From Litomosoides sigmodontis (Eukaryota > Nematoda > Chromadorea > Rhabditida > Onchocercidae), in contig OY718807.1 of the NCBI GenBank assembly GCA_963070105.1, positions 682,001 through 746,000 of the forward strand: 64,000 bases of DNA. Reading direction: 5' to 3'. The position numbers were made by a program, and so were the translations under genes. Below, one piece after another: positions 57,901 through 64,000 of the stretch (its first letter is position 1; each line of letters starts with the position of its first letter). The notes under the pieces are model-generated. The model saw only the letters and a program-made list of their open reading frames with translations. It made no database searches and was not told where the DNA came from.

Positions 57901-58621
57901 TTTCTTCGTTTGGCCTTGATGGCAATCAGCATTTAAGGTTGGTTGTGAAACAACAAGCCATATAAGTCATACCCTCAAAAAAAATTAAACAACAGGGAAA
58001 AAAGAAAATGCAATGCATGGGATAGTTAACAGTGAAATGATATCATTTTGGAAAAGAAAAAAGGATAAACGAGAGAATTATATGAGGTACACGTCGGTTA
58101 TGACTGACTTATTAATTAAAATTAACAAATAAATAACAAAACAACCAAATCAACAAACACTAATGCATTCTAGCAGAATTCCAAGCTTCTTTTTTGTAAC
58201 ACTAAATGAATGGAGCAATTTCTTCTACATGAAATTTAAACAAAAAAGAAGGGACTGTATTAAGGGGAGAAAACATTAATCCAATGAAATTGGTAAGCGC
58301 TGAAAAATGTATTTAAACATAAAATGTTCCAAAAAAGTGTTGATAAGCTTGGAGTCATATCAAACAATATTATGGCTCTATTACAGGTAATCGAAAAGCT
58401 TCTTAAACTTGCAAAAAAAATTCCAATAAATGAAACGCTATCGCTATTTTCTTACTCAATTTGATGCAATCCTCACTGTTCATCTGTAAGAATGCAATTT
58501 AACAATGACAACACTTAATGCAACATATGAAAGAATAGCATTACTTCGAGCATTATATGATATGAAAGAATTTAATTTTGAGACGAAAAATCAACTTTCC
58601 CATAAACTGTAATTGCAATAA
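54912..58621. other. 3.7-kb region between UNC-45 and syndecan
   Basis: It should hold the UNC-45 promoter at left and the syndecan 3' UTR at right. A 65-codon open frame at 55251-55448 (-) lies in a locally GC-richer patch but matches no family I know. An (AAT)n-like run is at about 56829-56848. No other exon or RNA gene was recognised. Confidence 0.4.
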
Positions 58622-61600
58622 TTAGGCATAAAATTCTTTTGTTGGTGCTTTGTGATAGGCGTATGAATAATGTGGCGGTTGCTTGGGTTCATCCAAAGCA
58701 TAGCTACCTTCGTCTTTCTTCCGCATTCGATACACCACAAACATTACCAGTAAAATTGATGCCAAAATACCAACCACAATGCCACCAATTAGGGCTGAAA
58801 TCAATAGTCCAATATATCTGATGATATAGCAAAAATTATTGCGCTTTTTTATGCTTAATATATCGAGCTGTACTGATGAATCGATGATATAAGGATTATT
58901 CGCTGTGCTCTTCAAACTACCGATTAAGGTATTCAATGTTAAGCTTAGCTTCCTCCGCTCATGCATTGAGTCTACAGATTGTACAACGCATGTTCACTAC
59001 CTCTGAAAGTTTTCTTCTATCTTGAAAAATGTGATAAATTCTCAGTGCAGCTTATTCCCCCTTCCTATTTCCGATGCTGACAATGAAATGACACATTCCC
59101 TTTAATTCTTCCGTTAATTTGTCTTCAAATGTGACAAAATCGCGTCACAACTACATTTAGAGTAGTCCTCCACCCTAGCACGATGGCCCCCCATGGACCA
59201 TTCCATCATTAGCTTTCCTCTCCATCCAACCTCTTTCCTTCATCTTCTGAGTGACCACTTCCTATCACTAAAACATTTCCAGCTATACTACGAAGAGTAA
59301 GGCTCATCCAATTTTCCCGTTCCATAAAAATCAATAGCAGCAAATACAATTTCATATACGGTAGCGCAAATAGCAATCATTTATCTTTTCTCATTTAGCA
59401 CACTTATTTACTCGGCAAATTAGCATAAGGGAAATCTTGCAAGAACTTACTGGGTAAACTAAGAATGAATGAAGGAACATATCTTATTGAGACAACTCAT
59501 ATCCCTTATCTCTTTACGTTCTTTTTTAAAATTATAGCTAATTTATGCAGCTTTTCTCGCCTTATCTCGAAGAAACTAACAACAATAAATGGCTAGTGAA
59601 CTGGGCATTATTGTAATAATAATCACACTACCAAATAATTTACGGAGCTATATAATTAGAAGAATAGCTCTTCGTTATCATCTTAAAATCACTGCACCAT
59701 CCATTCATAAAACGTTTTACAATAACTTTCAATAATCCTAGGTTTAGGTTAATCGGCTTTTCTCATTGGACCCTTTTTTCCATAGACAGCCATTATCCAA
59801 TCATCTTGCTGATATCCGTAAAAGATATTCTCATTCTATACGGATTTATAAAGAGCATCCCTAATTATTGTTCCCAATTGAAATTATCATTCGTTATATC
59901 TTCGTATCCGCCCATAAGCATAATTCTTGATCATAAATCACAAGTTATTATCTAATAAAACTCATCTCTTATCTCCAGAGAATTTCTTGATATTACATTT
60001 TTTGTAATGTTGAAAATGCAACCGTAAGCGCGAACTGTTTGTATCGCAGGAGGGGATGTCACTGAGACAAATTGATTTCGTTTCTGCTCAATATGCCGAT
60101 TAAGAAGAGTTGAAGGAAAGAATCGGACAGCAAAGATTTTATGGGTCGCTGAGTTGTCATCTGTCTCTTACCCTTCTCATCTACCCCAATTTAATCATTT
60201 CGTATATTAGAAAGGATTGATTTTCATCACTTTGCCATTGAAAGGCTTGACAATGCTGAGGGAAGTGAGCGGACAAGATCTGATGTATGGCGAGGCATTC
60301 TTTGAGATATAAATGCAATATTATATAAATAAAACTCTTTTCGCAACAGAATCAAAGGTCATCGCCACAACAGGATGAATTTTATGTTTGCTGGAATTTT
60401 TTGGATACTTTAACGTTACGATAGATCAGATCCTATAATTGCGTTCATAAATCGACCGGTATTCTTTGAGATAAGATAGGATAAATGATGTAGAAATGGG
60501 CAGAATTATTGCTGCAAATTTAATGAAAAAATGAACAAATTAACAGCCAATCGATTGGTGGAACCGAATCGATTGAACGAATGGTTTGAGAATAAAATAC
60601 GAAAAAGCATGCGTTAATTGGAAATAAAATTGATGTCAATAATGTGTCAATCACCCACCCAATCACCTATAGTCGCTCGTTGACCTCAGCTAACCTCGCC
60701 TCCTGGGACGTTTAATATCAAATAAGATTAATATTCAAATTAGCATCAAGGTCGTCATGCGAGGTTATTGTTGCAATGGAATTTATGCCATTCACATAAA
60801 AGTCATTGCAAATTCAATATACTGAATTTAGAGATTCAGACCTTTCTTTTATCTTCTTTTACGATGACGCTAACTGTCATTCCCACTTCTCTTCATACAA
60901 TAGACATGACCTTTTTCAAAAATTTTTTCCCAACATCTCCTTTTTTTCCCAACCTTATCCACTTCGTAGCATTTTTTTTCGCCCACCGAAGGAGGATTTG
61001 TTTCTGCAAACACATTCCGATGATTTCACACATCTCACCTATAAGGCACCAATGCTATTTCACTCCACCACTAGAAATACTCTTTTCTTTCTCCACCCCA
61101 GAATCACTAATATTTGCTTTATAAAAAAAAAACGAGAAAAAATAACGAGATTTTCACTTCTTCCATACAAAACCATTCATTCATTCTATTCCCTAATCAA
61201 TACTTTTCGGAAAGAGTCAGCAATAATAAAAGTTCGTCTCTACCATACTTTTTCTTTGTTTCTTGAAAGCAAACGTTAAGAGCGTTTTAATTAAAATTAC
61301 AATTACTTGAAATTACTCGTTTGTTTAAATATAATCCATACAATAATTTCACTTCCCGAAGAATCCAGTTTAGGTTTACATGAATCCTTACGAGAAGAGA
61401 TGCACTGCATGCTACAATTCACTCTGGAATATTTTTTTTATAATTGCCCCACCTGACCACTTATCTCTCCCATCCTTCCTTTTATGATGTTATATACCAC
61501 GATCAATTCATTCATTTTACAGCAGTAGTTACCACCATCGGATAAACAGTAACCTTTTTGAATAATGTGTAATCTGCCTAAACATCACTTCCCCTCTCAG

Positions 61601-63942
61601 ACTGTCATACTCCTCTCGAACGTTGTCCACTCTCTGCTCTTTTACATATCCAAAAACACTTCAAAGAGAACCAATCAATTCATTTATCATTATGGACCTG
61701 ACTCGACCTCGCATATATATTATCAACTATGAGAAGGATAACGAGAATAGATAATGCAACTCGTACGTGTATAATACGTGCTATCCATTTCTCTATAGCT
61801 TAATTAAAGGTTCATCTTATCTTTTCCCTTCCTAACTTTTAAAAGGCTTAATTATCAAACTCTTAATTATAGCTTCCTAAATTCGGATGTTTAGTTCAAA
61901 CGAGCAAGCAAATTCATCACAAGTAAAGCAAATTAGGGAAGACATAATTATTTATCTAAATAAGAAAGAATTAAAATTTAAAAGAATCAAATATGCCATA
62001 AATCATAAAATGGCTATGATTAACCTAATAATCACTTATTTATCAGTTACACTTACCAGCTAGAACACCAGGCTTGAGCAAAGTGTCGAATGGAATGTTA
62101 TGCTTCTCGTCGAACACAGTTGGCGGCGCTGTTTGTTGTGTGATTAATCGTGTCAGTGGTAATAACGGCCTTTTAGATGTTGTTGTCCAGGACTGTACTG
62201 TTATACTAGTTACTGTGGTTGCTGGAACCTCTTCAATCGCTACATCTTCATCCGGTTCTCCCAATTCATGAATATCGAACTCAAATACATTATCCATATA
62301 TTTAATTCATTTTGATATTTGCTTTTTGAATTTAGAAATAAAATGAAGACTTTAAGACAAAATATAATTGAAAAGGATTCAAATACTGCACACAAAACTG
62401 CCTGGCAAATAAAAGCTGGATGGTTACCGAAGAACGCAGAGTAGTTGTTCGAGTTATGTTTGATGGATATGCAGAAGTGGTGCTAGTTACAGGCGAGCTA
62501 CTAATTTGATCTGCAAAACAAGTACTGCAAATGCCGGATATTTCGATTTTAAATTTATCAAATCCACATTTAACTCATTTATTAAAACTATGAAGAAACC
62601 CTAACACACATACTGTGTCCAGTCAAAAATTGTTCACTTCAAAAGCGTAAAAAAATTTATCCTGCTTGAATTCCGTCTCATAATATCATTACTATTCCTC
62701 TCTAAAGTATAAAAGAAAATTATATCCAATAACACACTTAAAGATTGTAATTTTACCTAGAAAAATTAAAATTTTTCCTTCCTCTAAACAATTCGGAGAT
62801 AAAAAAGGAAAATGAAATAAGCATTCCCTTTTTCTAAACAACCTCCTCATCTGCTCATTCTAATTTATGCTTAGAAAAGAACGACGATTAATTTAAAGTC
62901 GAAAAGTGGAAAGAGAGAGCATATTTTCCCATTGTTATTTGTAGTGAAAATAAATAAAGTAAAAATTTGGAGGGAAATAATGCAACAGTAGGCAGTGTAA
63001 CTGTTTTCTCCCTCTCTCTATCTCTCCCTAAGATTTTTATCATTAATCAAAACGCATTACAGAAGCATAAATAGAAATAAAAAAGAGTTAGTCGTGTTCG
63101 AATACACTAAGCCATTGTAGTTTTCGATACCATTTACTCACTTTTAAATCGTTTTCCTCCCTCTCTCTCTCTCTATACCATTTATTTCTTTTCATTATAA
63201 ATTAGCCGGAATAATCTATCACAACATGTAAGCGTCGCTGTTTGCAGGAGGAAATTGGTAAGATTGATGATGACAAGAATTTGAAAAAGGAAACAACGAA
63301 CGGCAGATGATTTAATAATTCAGTAAATTTATGATAGGTGAATGAAAGAAGAAATAAAAGAGCAGAGAATGTTACACTTTGAAGAAAAGAATAACATGCT
63401 ATGTGTCAGCGAGGAATAACGCTTTGACTTAGAAAATTTAACATATGACCTCAGACTTTCATTTGCTGTAGAAAATGGAAAAATTAGCACGTAAATGATG
63501 GCACTAATAATTGGGACAGATAGTTAAAGTAGAAGAATTCTGCACATAAAAAACCTAATACATGCAGATGACTGTGATTTTTTATCTAGCAACTAGTTTG
63601 ATTAAGGAAGAAGAAAAGGTATGAAAATTGGTTATTGAAGAATGATACGCAGGAGTAAAATGACTGAGAAACAGGCACATTTTCCTAATGGTTGGGAAAA
63701 TATCGATAATTTGGAAATTGTAGAAAATCCTATGTCTGAAAATAAATTCAATTTTCTTATTTTAAATCATGTGCCAAAAAATAATAAAAATGCTAACCTA
63801 TATGAGCTCCGGAACCTTCGATAACATCACCATCTTCGTCATCTGGGCTTGCACCCGATCCATCCCATTCTATGTCTGTTCCTGCTCCATCATCTTTTTG
63901 CTTGTTGGACAGTAAAGATGGAACACCGCTACCTTCAATTTC
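58622..63942 (-). CDS. sdn-1: Syndecan (heparan sulfate proteoglycan), 5' partial
   Basis: Syndecan is a cell-surface heparan sulfate proteoglycan that guides neurons and signals through PDZ partners. Four in-frame exons are visible: 63798-63942, 62428-62510, 62057-62279 and 58622-58794. The first carries three likely glycosaminoglycan sites, EGSG, DGSG and EGSG, in acidic context. The middle exons are Ser/Thr-rich ectodomain with one N-glycosylation site (NIT). The last exon encodes the membrane segment [20 protein letters not shown], with a GIVVG dimerisation motif, and the hallmark tail: C1 [13 protein letters not shown], a V region, and the C-terminal PDZ ligand EFYA. The splice joining LA to LIGG is in phase. 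The signal-peptide exon lies beyond the right edge. The 62279 acceptor (TTTGAG) is the weakest border. The last intron is 3.26 kb, large for this window. Confidence 0.95.
58795..62056. other. Last intron of syndecan, 3.26 kb
   Basis: It is bounded by GTAAGT on the minus strand at the 62057 exon and TTTCAG at 58794. The long open frames at 60768-61279 (+) come from T/C-rich low-complexity sequence and look like chance. No nested gene was recognised. Confidence 0.6.
63153..63173. repeat. (CT)n microsatellite in syndecan intron
   Basis: A CT dinucleotide run lies in the intron between exons 63798-63942 and 62428-62510. A shorter CT-rich patch lies at about 63010-63025. Confidence 0.8.
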
Positions 63943-64000
63943 CTAAAAAAGTTTAACTTGAATTCTGAAATGATAAATACCCCAAGGTAGAATGGAAGAA

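Noticed and set aside
58639..58821. 60-codon plus-strand frame
   Set aside because: It is antisense to the syndecan transmembrane/cytoplasmic exon.
60768..61279. 118- and 157-codon plus-strand frames
   Set aside because: They are rich in F, L, S and T from a T/C-biased intron sequence, lie in two frames of the same bases, and have no domain.

Overview
The window looks like a nuclear contig of a parasitic, clade III (filarial-type) nematode. The DNA is AT-rich, genes are split by many introns of roughly 100-700 bases, and splice acceptors are mostly TTTCAG/TTTTAG. The gene set is animal (condensin II, UNC-45, syndecan), with nematode-flavoured extracellular proteins (lustrin/Kunitz/EB repeats and a small secreted protein). 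The genus is an inference. No RNA gene, CRISPR array, insertion sequence or bacterial insert was recognised.

Layout. 1-3890 (-): condensin II kleisin NCAPH2/KLE-2, its 3' end off the left edge. 4955-8433 (+): WRAP53/TCAB1 WD40 protein, divergent from KLE-2. 10415-12835 (-): ZIP zinc transporter. 14420-16507 (+): N-terminal methyltransferase NTMT1. 17170-24062 (+): RABL6 GTPase, whose 3.4-kb intron holds a same-strand, intronless membrane RING-finger gene (19414-20343). 25097-27909 (+): splicing factor WBP4/FBP21. 30552-32805 (+): SYM-3/FAM102 NT-C2 protein. About 35489-44971 (+): a large secreted matrix-type protein with a peritrophin-like segment, 16 lustrin-type repeats, three Kunitz domains and an EB-like cysteine region. 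46071-46882 (-): 152-residue secreted protein of unknown function. 48366-54911 (-): complete UNC-45 myosin chaperone in 18 exons. 58622-63942 (-): syndecan SDN-1, whose signal-peptide exon lies beyond the right edge.

Exon models were built by hand. For ZIP, NTMT1, RABL6, WBP4, SYM-3, UNC-45, the secreted protein and the body of the Kunitz/lustrin gene, every junction keeps reading frame. Products come out at 335, 222, 620, 438, 343, 947 and 152 residues, and about 1346 residues plus a leader for the Kunitz/lustrin protein. Unresolved points are the WRAP53 exon 3/4 junction, the first exon of the Kunitz/lustrin gene, and several KLE-2 exon edges.

The genes do not form one pathway; they are ordinary housekeeping, muscle and extracellular-matrix genes side by side. 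NTMT1, RABL6 and WBP4 lie head-to-tail with gaps of 0.66 and 1.03 kb, so a trans-spliced operon is possible but not shown. The most notable items are the nested RING gene, the architecture and altered Kunitz loops of the matrix protein, a probable GC-AG intron, a 160-base MITE-like inverted repeat, a near-perfect 23-bp hairpin in a ZIP intron, and a decayed coding-like block at 9026-9685.
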